Assembly (NCBI GenBank): GCA_023459795.1
Contig: JAEWSP010000015.1
Location: forward strand, 1-61,473
DNA length: 61,473 nucleotides
Direction: 5' to 3'
From: Bacillota bacterium
GTDB lineage: Bacteria; Bacillota_I; Bacilli_A; RFN20; CAG-288
Made by a program: the position numbers and the translations under genes. Positions 7,649 to 14,826 of this stretch are shown here, piece by piece. The first letter of the stretch is position 1, and every line of letters starts with the position of its first letter. The notes under the pieces are model-generated. The model saw nothing but the letters and a program-made list of their open reading frames with translations, searched no databases and was not told where the DNA came from.

Positions 7649-9184
7649 ATGAAAGTACTGCAGATCATACTCTATATCCTGGTCTTCCTGATCAGCTTGA
7701 GTCTTGTCGTCTCCCTGCATGAGCTAGGCCATTTCGTAATGGCCAAGATCTTCCATGTCTACTGCTATGAATTCTCCGTCGGGTTCGGTCATCCTCTTGT
7801 CCATAAGAAGTTCAGGCACAAGGTGAAGAACCCTGTCTATGATGCGACGGCCAAGCCTCTTGTCCGGATGGAAGAAAAGAAGGAAGAACAAAAAGCCCTG
7901 GAAGGGGAGAAAGCTCTCCTTCTATCCCAGCTTTCCGTAAAGGAGGAGAAGGAGGAAGAGCCTCTCGATCCCAGCAAGAAATATATCTGGAAGGAAGGGG
8001 AGACTTACTTCTCTATCCGTCTCCTTCCGCTCGGCGGCTATGTCTCCATGGCCGGAGAGGAAGAGGAGAAAGGGAGCGGGGACGACAAGGACAGCCCTCT
8101 GATTCCGGAGAACCGGACGCTAGGCGGGCTTAGCCCGTTCAAGCAGATCCCGATCATGCTGGCCGGCATTGCGATGAATTTCCTTCTAGCCTTCCTCCTC
8201 TTCTTCTGCGACTTTGCCTTTACGAAGCAGACGGTCTCCCTTACAGATTCCCCTACTGTCACGGTCCTTTCCGACAGCGAGACGGAAACGTATGAGGCAA
8301 ACAAAATCGGCCTGGAGAGCGGAGATACGATTGTCTCCCTCTATCAGGAATATACCGGCCTTGTCGATAGCACCACCAAGAAGACGGCCGATCCTCTCTT
8401 CTTCCCGGAGAACGGATTCGATACGACGCTGTCTTCCTATGCCTCCTTCGAGGAGGGATCCTCCCTGCAGACTCTCGATACCCTGAAGAAGACTTCCATC
8501 ATGTTCGCTATCCAGGATGTCTTCGAGCATAATGCCGAGTACCAGGAAGGCGGATACGGGCTTACTTCCCCTATTGCTGCTTTCCAGAACCTCAGCATCG
8601 CCTCTTCTTCCGTCAGGAAGGTCCACATCCTGCTCCTTCCCCAAGGTGCCGAAGACAAGAAGGAGAACCGGAAGGAGCTTCTGGCTACCCTCCATCCTGC
8701 TACAAGCGATACGGTAATCGGAAACAACAATAACAAGTATCTTCTCTTCGAGAAGCTTGGCATCACCTCGACGAGCAAGATCATCTCCTATTCGGCAAAG
8801 GATGCCTTCGTCGAAGCCGGGAATACGTTCGGCTATCTCTTCACGGCGCTCTTCAAGGCAATCGGCGGTCTCTTCACTCCTTCCGGCTGGTCCCAGATGG
8901 GCGGCATCATCAGCGTATACCAGCTGTCTACTTCCGGAATCCAGACCGGTCAGGTAGGGCAGTTCCTTCTGATTTGGGGCTATATCTCCCTGGATCTTGG
9001 GCTCTTCAATCTGATCCCTCTCCCCGGACTGGACGGATGGCAGACCCTTCTTGCCTTGGCGGAAGGAATCTCCAGGAAGAAGATTCCCAGCAAGTTTAAG
9101 CAGAAAGCCAACGGAATCGGTCTCTTCCTCCTCCTAGGTCTTGCCGTTGCCATGATCATCAAGGATATCATCCGGTTCATATAA
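7649..9184 (+). CDS. rseP: Site-2 protease family zinc metalloprotease (RseP/RasP-like)
   Basis: This is an intramembrane M50 protease that cleaves anti-sigma factors or signal peptides. The zinc motif HELGH is at residues 24-28 in the first hydrophobic segment. The second-site motif NLIPLPGLDGWQ and two more membrane segments lie near the C-terminus. A diverged extracytoplasmic region with a PDZ-like role occupies the middle. At 511 aa it exceeds the usual 350-430. A charged Lys/Glu-rich insert of roughly 50 residues (about 65-115) separates the GFGHPL segment from the RLLPLGGYV segment. AAGGAG lies 14 nt before the ATG, a rather long spacing. It is the last gene before a terminator. Confidence 0.92.
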   Translation: MKVLQIILYILVFLISLSLVVSLHELGHFVMAKIFHVYCYEFSVGFGHPLVHKKFRHKVKNPVYDATAKPLVRMEEKKEEQKALEGEKALLLSQLSVKEEKEEEPLDPSKKYIWKEGETYFSIRLLPLGGYVSMAGEEEEKGSGDDKDSPLIPENRTLGGLSPFKQIPIMLAGIAMNFLLAFLLFFCDFAFTKQTVSLTDSPTVTVLSDSETETYEANKIGLESGDTIVSLYQEYTGLVDSTTKKTADPLFFPENGFDTTLSSYASFEEGSSLQTLDTLKKTSIMFAIQDVFEHNAEYQEGGYGLTSPIAAFQNLSIASSSVRKVHILLLPQGAEDKKENRKELLATLHPATSDTVIGNNNNKYLLFEKLGITSTSKIISYSAKDAFVEAGNTFGYLFTALFKAIGGLFTPSGWSQMGGIISVYQLSTSGIQTGQVGQFLLIWGYISLDLGLFNLIPLPGLDGWQTLLALAEGISRKKIPSKFKQKANGIGLFLLLGLAVAMIIKDIIRFI

Positions 9185-9190
9185 AGAAAG

Positions 9191-9216
9191 AACGTGGGCT
9201 CCGGCCCACGTTTTTT
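9191..9216 (+). terminator. Terminator after rseP
   Basis: AACGTGGG-CTCCGG-CCCACGTT then TTTT. Confidence 0.92.
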
Positions 9217-9224
9217 CCAGAAGA

Positions 9225-9255
9225 AAAGGCGGAAGACTTGCGTCTTCCACCTTTT
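9225..9255 (-). terminator. Terminator of hsp20
   Basis: The stem GGAAGAC-GCAA-GTCTTCC, extended by CC/GG pairs, is followed by TTTT on the minus strand. It is symmetric enough to act in both directions. Confidence 0.8.
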
Positions 9256-9305
9256 CTGTTGGGGAAACCAACATGTATTTGGGAAATGTGTAATGATTAC
9301 CAGTT

Positions 9306-9758
9306 CTAGTCGACAGAGACGACAGCGGAATCATCCTTCTCCGCCTTCTTCGGAAGAGTAACCGTCAGGATGCCGTCGGCAAGCTTGGCGTGGATGTCTT
9401 TCTTCTCAACTCCATCCCCGAGGTAGAAGGAACGGGCAAAGCTGCCGGTGCTTCTCTCCACATGGATGAACTTGTTCTTCTCCTTCTCGTCCTTGACGGA
9501 AGAAAGAGTATAGGACACGGAGAGATAGCCGTTCTTGAAGGAAACCTTCACATCTTCCTTCTTGACGCCTGGGGCATCGACCTGGAAGGTATATCCCTTC
9601 TCGTCTTCCTTGATATCCGTCTTCATTCTTTCTTCGGTTCCGAAGAAAGGCTCCATATCCTCATTGGAGAACAGGCTGGCAAACGGACGGAAGAGCCCCA
9701 TCTCCCATGCGCCTCTAGAATTCTTCTCATTCTCGACTTCGGTGTTTTTGTTTTCCAT
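9306..9758 (-). CDS. Hsp20/alpha-crystallin small heat-shock protein
   Basis: This is an ATP-independent holdase chaperone that traps unfolding proteins. The 150 aa contain an alpha-crystallin domain from about residue 45: YTFQVDAPGVKKEDVKVSF, then the GDGVEKKDIHAKLADGILTV strand pair and the LPKK end. The C-terminal tail has the I-x-V-type element replaced by VVSVD. The start at 9758 has AGGAGG about 10 nt upstream; an upstream in-frame ATG at 9806 lies inside the operator and is rejected. It is a monocistronic unit. Control by HrcA is expected from the CIRCE element at 9787-9813. Confidence 0.93.
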   Translation of the reverse strand: MENKNTEVENEKNSRGAWEMGLFRPFASLFSNEDMEPFFGTEERMKTDIKEDEKGYTFQVDAPGVKKEDVKVSFKNGYLSVSYTLSSVKDEKEKNKFIHVERSTGSFARSFYLGDGVEKKDIHAKLADGILTVTLPKKAEKDDSAVVSVD

Positions 9759-9786
9759 AATGTTCCATCCTCCTATTTTTATCTTT

Positions 9787-9813
9787 TTAGCACTCGACTC
9801 TATCAAGTGCTAA
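9787..9813. promoter_or_regulatory. CIRCE operator (HrcA binding site)
   Basis: TTAGCACTC - 9 nt - AAGTGCTAA matches the CIRCE consensus TTAGCACTC-N9-GAGTGCTAA with one mismatch. It lies in the 5' leader of hsp20, directly downstream of its predicted promoter. Confidence 0.92.
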
Positions 9814-9817
9814 CAAT

Positions 9818-9845
9818 AGTTTAATCTAAAATTAGCAGTTTTCAA
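9818..9845 (-). promoter_or_regulatory. Promoter of hsp20
   Basis: Minus strand -35 TTGAAA (9845-9840), 16-bp spacer, -10 TAAACT (9823-9818). The predicted start falls at the outer edge of the CIRCE element, consistent with HrcA blocking transcription. Confidence 0.65.
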
Positions 9846-9849
9846 GTGG

Positions 9850-9924
9850 GAGTGCTAAAAATATTTTTTAAATGTTAAAAAGTGCCTTAGATAAAGCACT
9901 TTTACGGAAAAATATTTTTAGCAC
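9850..9924. repeat. Nested palindrome with CIRCE-like half sites
   Basis: The outer arms GTGCTAAAAATATTTTT (9852-9868) and AAAAATATTTTTAGCAC (9908-9924) are a perfect 17-bp inverted repeat. Inside it AAAAGTGC (9878-9885) and GCACTTTT (9896-9903) form a second one. GAGTGCTAA at 9850-9858 is an exact right half of CIRCE, and TTAGCAC at 9918-9924 is a truncated left half. It lies just upstream of the hsp20 promoter, in the spacer to the divergent gene at 10040. Confidence 0.75.
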
Positions 9925-9992
9925 AGCATCTTTTCAAGACCAAAAAGAGACAAAATGGTGGGAAAAGAATAGTCTTTTCTATATCCTATATA

Positions 9993-10021
9993 TTGGAAAC
10001 TCTTCCACAATCCGTTAAACT
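9993..10021 (+). promoter_or_regulatory. Promoter of the membrane protein at 10040
   Basis: -35 TTGGAA (9993-9998), 17 bp, -10 TAAACT (10016-10021). A small palindrome TGGAA-ACTC-TTCCA overlaps the -35. Confidence 0.6.
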
Positions 10022-10039
10022 AATGGAAAAGGGATAAGC

Positions 10040-10981
10040 ATGAAAGAAAAGAAAAAGAGAGAACCTTTTGCCGTCCGGAAGAAACGTTTTTTGGAGGAGT
10101 CGAAAGCCGAAATCAAGCGTTCCAAACCTTCCTTCATCGTTTATGTCGTTCTTTCCGCTGCTGTGGTTGCGATTCTTGTCCGAAGCCTTATCACAAGAAA
10201 CTACGAGAACAGTGCTTCCTGTGTCCTTGTCCTGCTTCTGTTCCTTCTTCCCAACTTCGTGGAACGGAAGCTCAAGATCGAATTCCCGATGGTCTTTGAA
10301 ATCATCATCTTCCTATTTATCTTCGCAGCCCAGATCCTCGGAGAGATGAATTCCTTCTATATCAAGTTCCCCTGGTGGGATACGATGCTCCATACCCTGA
10401 ACGGTTTCCTCTTCGCCGCTGTCGGGTTCGGGCTATGCGATATCATGAACCAGAATGCGGAGATCAAATTCAAGATCTCTCCTTTCTTCCTCTCGCTGGT
10501 TGCCTTCTGCTTCTCCATGACGATCGGTGTCCTCTGGGAATTCTTCGAGTTCTCTATGGATAAGTTCTTCCTCTTTGATATGCAGAAGGATACTTTGGTA
10601 ACGCAGTTTGCTTCCGTCAATTTCGATACTACCAACACCAATATCATGGTGAAGGTCATCGGAATCGGAAAGACGGTGCTGTACGACAAGGACGGCAATG
10701 TCCTGAAAGTGATCAACGGCGGATACCTGGATATAGGTATCTCCGATACCATGGAAGACCTCTTCGTCAACCTGATCGGTGCCCTCGTCTTCTCCGTCTT
10801 CGGTTATCTGTATGTCAAGACCAGGGGAATGAACAAGCTAGCGAAAAACTTCATCCCTGTTCTTCGGACGGATAGCAGTAAACCGGAGGCAGTCGAGATG
10901 GAAAAAGACGGTTCTTCCTTGCCGGAGAAAACAGCAAAGGAAACAAAGGAAGAAACGGGCCGGGAAGAGAAAAAAGAATAA
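10040..10981 (+). CDS. Polytopic membrane protein, DUF2238-like
   Basis: The 313-aa protein has a basic cytosolic N-terminus (residues 1-30), about six hydrophobic segments (33-52, 58-75, 85-102, 116-135, 148-168, 240-262) and a charged C-terminal tail of about 45 residues. Conserved-looking elements are WWDTMLHTLNGF (112-123) and GVLWEFFEF (163-171). These resemble Firmicutes membrane proteins of the YjdF/DUF2238 type; function is unknown in that family. A region between 173 and 235 is soluble. A GGGATAAGC site precedes the ATG. No terminator-like hairpin follows, so read-through toward 11093 is possible, although a TATAAT at 11055 offers a separate promoter. Confidence 0.8.
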   Translation: MKEKKKREPFAVRKKRFLEESKAEIKRSKPSFIVYVVLSAAVVAILVRSLITRNYENSASCVLVLLLFLLPNFVERKLKIEFPMVFEIIIFLFIFAAQILGEMNSFYIKFPWWDTMLHTLNGFLFAAVGFGLCDIMNQNAEIKFKISPFFLSLVAFCFSMTIGVLWEFFEFSMDKFFLFDMQKDTLVTQFASVNFDTTNTNIMVKVIGIGKTVLYDKDGNVLKVINGGYLDIGISDTMEDLFVNLIGALVFSVFGYLYVKTRGMNKLAKNFIPVLRTDSSKPEAVEMEKDGSSLPEKTAKETKEETGREEKKE

Positions 10982-11092
10982 GGAGAGGAGGGGACGCCAG
11001 GAAATGGCGACCCCTCTTTGTTTCGTGTTCCTTCCTTCTTCTATGGAAAGGCATTATAATGGGAAGGTTTTGATAAGACGGAGATAAAACAA

Positions 11093-12640
11093 GTGAATAT
11101 CAGCAAGATTCTGCAGAAGAGGTCTTTCACCGGCAATGCTCCCAAAAGCACGCTGGCCTTATACTTCCTGGCGGCCGTTTTCTACGACGGCATATTCGAG
11201 TTCTTTACCCTCTTCGTCCTTCTCTATGTCCAGCAGGTCTCCCCGATCATCCGGGAAGCGCCGGAAATCTACTCCCAGATGTTCTTTGCAGTCACCTTAG
11301 GCCTTATCCTGATCAAGGTCGGCTGTGCTTTCTCCTGGACATTCATGGGCCATTTCATGGAATCGAGAAGCTACCGGTACGGTAAGTACCGTACTTTCTT
11401 CTTCCTCGGAACAATCCTTACGACTTTCTTCTTCTCCTTGATGTTCTTTGTGGCCCCGCTTGCTTCCGGATGGCTCTATGTTTCTCTTTTCCTTCTTTTC
11501 TTCCTGCTTATGGAAGTCAGCTACTCCATGAATGATGTTGCCTTCTGGGCTTTTCTGAACACGCTCTCCTCAAACGAGGAGAAAAAAGGACAATACTCGG
11601 CAGCCCTGAACTTCTGCGCCGTTATCGGCACCTATATAGTTGCCAGCCTTGCCCCGGCTGTCGGAAACTCCCTCTTTGCCATGAAGCTTCTCGGACTCCT
11701 CATGATCGTCTCCTTCTCCGTAACGATGATCATCTTCACCATCGGAATGCATGAACCTGTCAACGAACCGGTTTCCGAGGAGGCCAGGAAGTCATCCCTC
11801 TTCGAACCATTCCGGATCCTGTTTGGCGACCGGCAGATTTTCCTCATCATGGCCTGCATGCTTCTTATCTTCATTGCCCAGGACTGCTTCATCGGGAACA
11901 GCGCCAATTACTTCTACTATATGTACGGATACGGTCCTTTTTCCGGAACAGGAGTGAAAAGCAGCCATACCGGGAGCTTTGTCTCCTTCTTCTTTACGGT
12001 GTCTTTCGGAATCGGGCAGGTCCTTGCCGAACCTCTGTATCCGCTTCTCCGAAAGAAGCTGAACAAGAAGCAGATCATCATTTCCTCTTCTTTCGTCCTT
12101 GCTGCCTTGTATTCGTTCCTCTTCTTCTACTGCCTTGTCCCGGGAGAGCCGAACGAATGGGCTCTTTATGTAACGACGATGCTGCTTAGCATTACCCACG
12201 GCCAGCTTTTCATGACTTTGTTCATGAACTCCATGAATGCTTCCGTCTATTATCAGGCAAAGACAGGACAGAACAGGAACACCAGCATCCAGTCTGTCCG
12301 TTCCTTCTCCGCGATGAATGCAAACGCCATCCAGACCGGCATCTTCTATCTCACCCTGATCTTTGGAGGACTGAGGAAGACGGATTCCCAGATTGCGGAA
12401 ATCCAGGCCCAGGTCATCACCCAGTCCTATGGCCCGTTTGGAAATCCTTTTGCGGAGATGAACCAGGTAATTGCTTCCGCCGATGTCGGCTCCGGTCTTC
12501 TCTTCTTCCGTTCCACTCTGACTCTTCTTCCTCTTGCCCTCTCCTTGATCGCTGCCTCGATTGCCCTTTTCCACATTCCCCTTACCAGCGAAAAGGAATA
12601 TGAGAAGATGGTAACTGCAGTAGAAGAAGGAAAGAAATAG
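11093..12640 (+). CDS. MFS transporter, probably glycoside-pentoside-hexuronide (GPH) type
   Basis: The 515-aa protein has about 12 hydrophobic segments. The loop after segment 4 has the pattern SYSMNDVAFWAFLNTLSSNE, which resembles the GPH motif S-x-x-D-I-x-Y-W-x-x-x-P-x-L-S. The substrate is not predictable; sugars or sugar conjugates coupled to cations are typical. The start is GTG at 11093 with GGAG upstream; no better ATG exists nearby. The central cytosolic loop separating the two six-helix halves is around residue 225. It stands alone, so its neighbours give no clue to the substrate. Confidence 0.8.
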   Translation: MNISKILQKRSFTGNAPKSTLALYFLAAVFYDGIFEFFTLFVLLYVQQVSPIIREAPEIYSQMFFAVTLGLILIKVGCAFSWTFMGHFMESRSYRYGKYRTFFFLGTILTTFFFSLMFFVAPLASGWLYVSLFLLFFLLMEVSYSMNDVAFWAFLNTLSSNEEKKGQYSAALNFCAVIGTYIVASLAPAVGNSLFAMKLLGLLMIVSFSVTMIIFTIGMHEPVNEPVSEEARKSSLFEPFRILFGDRQIFLIMACMLLIFIAQDCFIGNSANYFYYMYGYGPFSGTGVKSSHTGSFVSFFFTVSFGIGQVLAEPLYPLLRKKLNKKQIIISSSFVLAALYSFLFFYCLVPGEPNEWALYVTTMLLSITHGQLFMTLFMNSMNASVYYQAKTGQNRNTSIQSVRSFSAMNANAIQTGIFYLTLIFGGLRKTDSQIAEIQAQVITQSYGPFGNPFAEMNQVIASADVGSGLLFFRSTLTLLPLALSLIAASIALFHIPLTSEKEYEKMVTAVEEGKK

Positions 12641-12716
12641 AAATCGCTTTTTTCTCCTTCTTTGTTGCATTGAAGAATAATTAAGTGTATTTACTTATTT
12701 TTTTGTTTTTCGGGGT

Positions 12717-12722
12717 TATAAT
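12717..12722 (+). promoter_or_regulatory. -10 box upstream of the first degV gene
   Basis: TATAAT lies 54 nt before the start codon. The sequence expected to hold the -35 is A/T-rich but has no good TTGACA match, so only the -10 is called. Confidence 0.45.
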
Positions 12723-12776
12723 AACGGGGTGAAAACAAAAAACTGTTTTTATAGTAGAAAAAAGGAGGACTGCAGA

Positions 12777-13670
12777 ATGGCAGATGTTCCGTTTATTCTC
12801 AGCACGGAATCCGTAGCTGACATGACTGTCGAGAAGTTCGCTTCTATCGGTGTGGAGTTTGTCCCATTCCATTTCTCCCTCAACGGCAAGGAATACAGCG
12901 ATGACTGCTTCCATTCCCTTTCCGCCCATGATTTCTATACGGAGATGGCCAAGGGAGAGATGACCCGTACTTCCCAGGTGAGCGTAGGAGAATATGTTGC
13001 TTTCTTCGAGAAGTTCCTCAAGGAAGGAAAGGATATCCTTCATCTGTCTCTTAGCTCCGGACTTTCCGGGACCTACCAGTCCGCCCATACGGCTTTAGGC
13101 CTATTGAAGGACAAGTATCCGGAGAGGAAGATCCTCCTTGTCGATACGCTCGGTGCCTCTACCGGCATCGGCCTGCAGTTGGATACTCTGAGCCGGATGC
13201 GTGCCGACGGAAAGAGCATCGAAGAATGCTATAAGTTCGAGGAAGAGAACAAGCTGAATCTCAACCACGTCTTCTTCTCTACGGATCTGGAGTATTATGT
13301 CCGCGGCGGAAGAATCACGAAGGCGGAAGGCTTCTGGGGCAAGACCTTCCATGTCTGCCCGCTTCTGGACATGAACGATGCCGGGAAGCTGATTCCCCGC
13401 AGCAAGTGCATCACTGCCAAGTTGGCGGAGTTCGCAATGGTCAAGAAGGTCGAGACTCTGATCCGGGACGGACTGGAGTATGCCGACAAGATCTTCATGT
13501 GCCAGTCCGACTGCATGAAGCTGGCAAGGCCGGTCGCGGATTCTATCGAGAAGAAGTTCCATAAGCTTATGGGCAAGGTAGAAATCTACTCTGTCGGTCC
13601 GACGATCGGTTCCCATACGGGTCCGGGAACCGTTTCCATCTTCTTCTGGGGACAGAAGAGAGGCGAATAA
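12777..13670 (+). CDS. DegV family fatty-acid-binding protein (first copy)
   Basis: DegV/FakB proteins hold a fatty acid in a deep pocket and present it to the kinase FakA for activation to acyl-phosphate. The 297-aa protein shows the FILSTESVADMT start, TSQVSVGEY, the SSGLSGTYQSA loop and the C-terminal VGPTIGSHTGPGT signature with its conserved His. The start at 12777 is chosen for its strong AAAGGAGGA site; an upstream GTG at 12729 would add 16 unlikely residues. It is followed by a terminator and then a clear paralogue at 13849. No fakA-like kinase is in the window. Confidence 0.93.
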   Translation: MADVPFILSTESVADMTVEKFASIGVEFVPFHFSLNGKEYSDDCFHSLSAHDFYTEMAKGEMTRTSQVSVGEYVAFFEKFLKEGKDILHLSLSSGLSGTYQSAHTALGLLKDKYPERKILLVDTLGASTGIGLQLDTLSRMRADGKSIEECYKFEEENKLNLNHVFFSTDLEYYVRGGRITKAEGFWGKTFHVCPLLDMNDAGKLIPRSKCITAKLAEFAMVKKVETLIRDGLEYADKIFMCQSDCMKLARPVADSIEKKFHKLMGKVEIYSVGPTIGSHTGPGTVSIFFWGQKRGE

Positions 13671-13678
13671 GAAAACTG

Positions 13679-13704
13679 GCTCCGGGCTTTGCCCGGAGCT
13701 TTTT
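13679..13704 (+). terminator. Terminator after first degV gene
   Basis: GCTCCGGGC-TTT-GCCCGGAGC followed by TTTTT. Confidence 0.92.
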
Positions 13705-13794
13705 CCATGGCTTGGTTAAAAGGAAGAACTGTTTTGAAACCAAACAAAGAGTGGAATTTTCCCCCCCTATGCTTTATGATAGAAAAATACAAAA

Positions 13795-13830
13795 CAACAG
13801 GTTGTTGATTTGTGACCGACAATTGTCGGT
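13795..13830. promoter_or_regulatory. Two palindromes before the second degV gene
   Basis: CAACA-GGT-TGTTG (13795-13807) is followed by the perfect 16-bp palindrome ACCGACAATTGTCGGT (13815-13830). Both sit between a TATGAT -10-like box (13775-13780) and the AAAGGAG ribosome site. They are candidate operator sites; as RNA, the second would form a short hairpin just before the Shine-Dalgarno sequence. Confidence 0.6.
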
Positions 13831-13848
13831 TCTTGAAAGGAGAAAAAC

Positions 13849-14730
13849 ATGTCTGAATACATTCTAAGTTCTTGCTCCAGCATCGATATCAGCCCTTTGA
13901 AGGTGAAGGAACTTGATCTCCGTATCCTGCCTTTCCAGTATACCCTGGGGGAGAATCAGTATATGGATGATTTCTTCGTTTCCCGTTCTTCCGAGGAATT
14001 CTATGGGGATATGGCCAAAGGCATGATGACCCATACTTCCCAGAACAGCGTCGGAGAATACATGGCTTTCTTTGAACCCTTCCTCAAGGAAGGGAAGGAT
14101 ATCCTCCATGTTCTTCTGAGCTCCGGGCTTTCCGGAACCTACCAATCCGCAAAGACAGCTGTCGATATGCTCAAGGAATTCTATCCGGAAAGAAGGATCC
14201 TTCTCGTCGACAGTCTGGATGCCTCGGTCGGAGAAGGGCTTTTGGTAGCCGAACTGGCCAAGGAGAAGAAGGAAGGGAAGAGCCTCGACGAGCTTTATGA
14301 ATCTGCTCTTGCAATCCGGAACAAGCAGCACCTGGTTTTCTTCCCGTCTACTCTGAAGTATCTTGTCCGGGGCGGTAGAGTCTCCAAGACTGCCGGAGCT
14401 ATCGGGAATGCCTTCCATATCGTTCCACTGATGAGAATCGACAAGGACGGCAAGCTCTTGGTTATCCAGAAGTGCATCTCCTCCCATATCGCTTCCCATC
14501 AGCTCGTCAAGAGGGTCGTCCAGTATGCCAGGGGCGGTGCCGATTATGATGGAACTATCTTCCTTGGCCAGGGTGACGATCTCAGGATGGCGGAGAAGAT
14601 GACTTCTCTGATCGAGAAGGAAATGCCAAAGGCTAAAGTCGAGGTATTTTCTGTCGGTCCGACGATTGGTGCCCATACGGGCCCTGGAACCATTCTTGTC
14701 GGTTTCTGGGGAGAAGCAGATAAAGACTAG
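13849..14730 (+). CDS. DegV family fatty-acid-binding protein (second copy)
   Basis: This 293-aa paralogue of the gene at 12777 has the same HTSQNSVGEY, LLSSGLSGTYQSA and VGPTIGAHTGPGT elements. The two proteins align along their whole length, so a duplication followed by divergence is likely. Organisms with several FakB proteins use them for fatty acids of different saturation. Unlike copy one, it begins MSEYILSSCSSIDIS, with a Cys-Ser-Ser in place of the usual acidic/Ser start. It has its own leader with palindromic sites, so the copies are probably regulated differently. No hairpin terminator was found behind it. Confidence 0.93.
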   Translation: MSEYILSSCSSIDISPLKVKELDLRILPFQYTLGENQYMDDFFVSRSSEEFYGDMAKGMMTHTSQNSVGEYMAFFEPFLKEGKDILHVLLSSGLSGTYQSAKTAVDMLKEFYPERRILLVDSLDASVGEGLLVAELAKEKKEGKSLDELYESALAIRNKQHLVFFPSTLKYLVRGGRVSKTAGAIGNAFHIVPLMRIDKDGKLLVIQKCISSHIASHQLVKRVVQYARGGADYDGTIFLGQGDDLRMAEKMTSLIEKEMPKAKVEVFSVGPTIGAHTGPGTILVGFWGEADKD

Positions 14731-14826
14731 AACGAAAAAATACGATAACCCGAGGGCTGGGGAAGAAAACACCGGAATTCTTCCTCCTTCCGGGTATAAT
14801 AGTATCTACGAGTAAGCTGCCTTGGA

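Noticed and set aside
9306..9806. Longer hsp20 start at 9806
   Set aside because: It would place the start codon inside the CIRCE element; the ATG at 9758 has the AGGAGG site.
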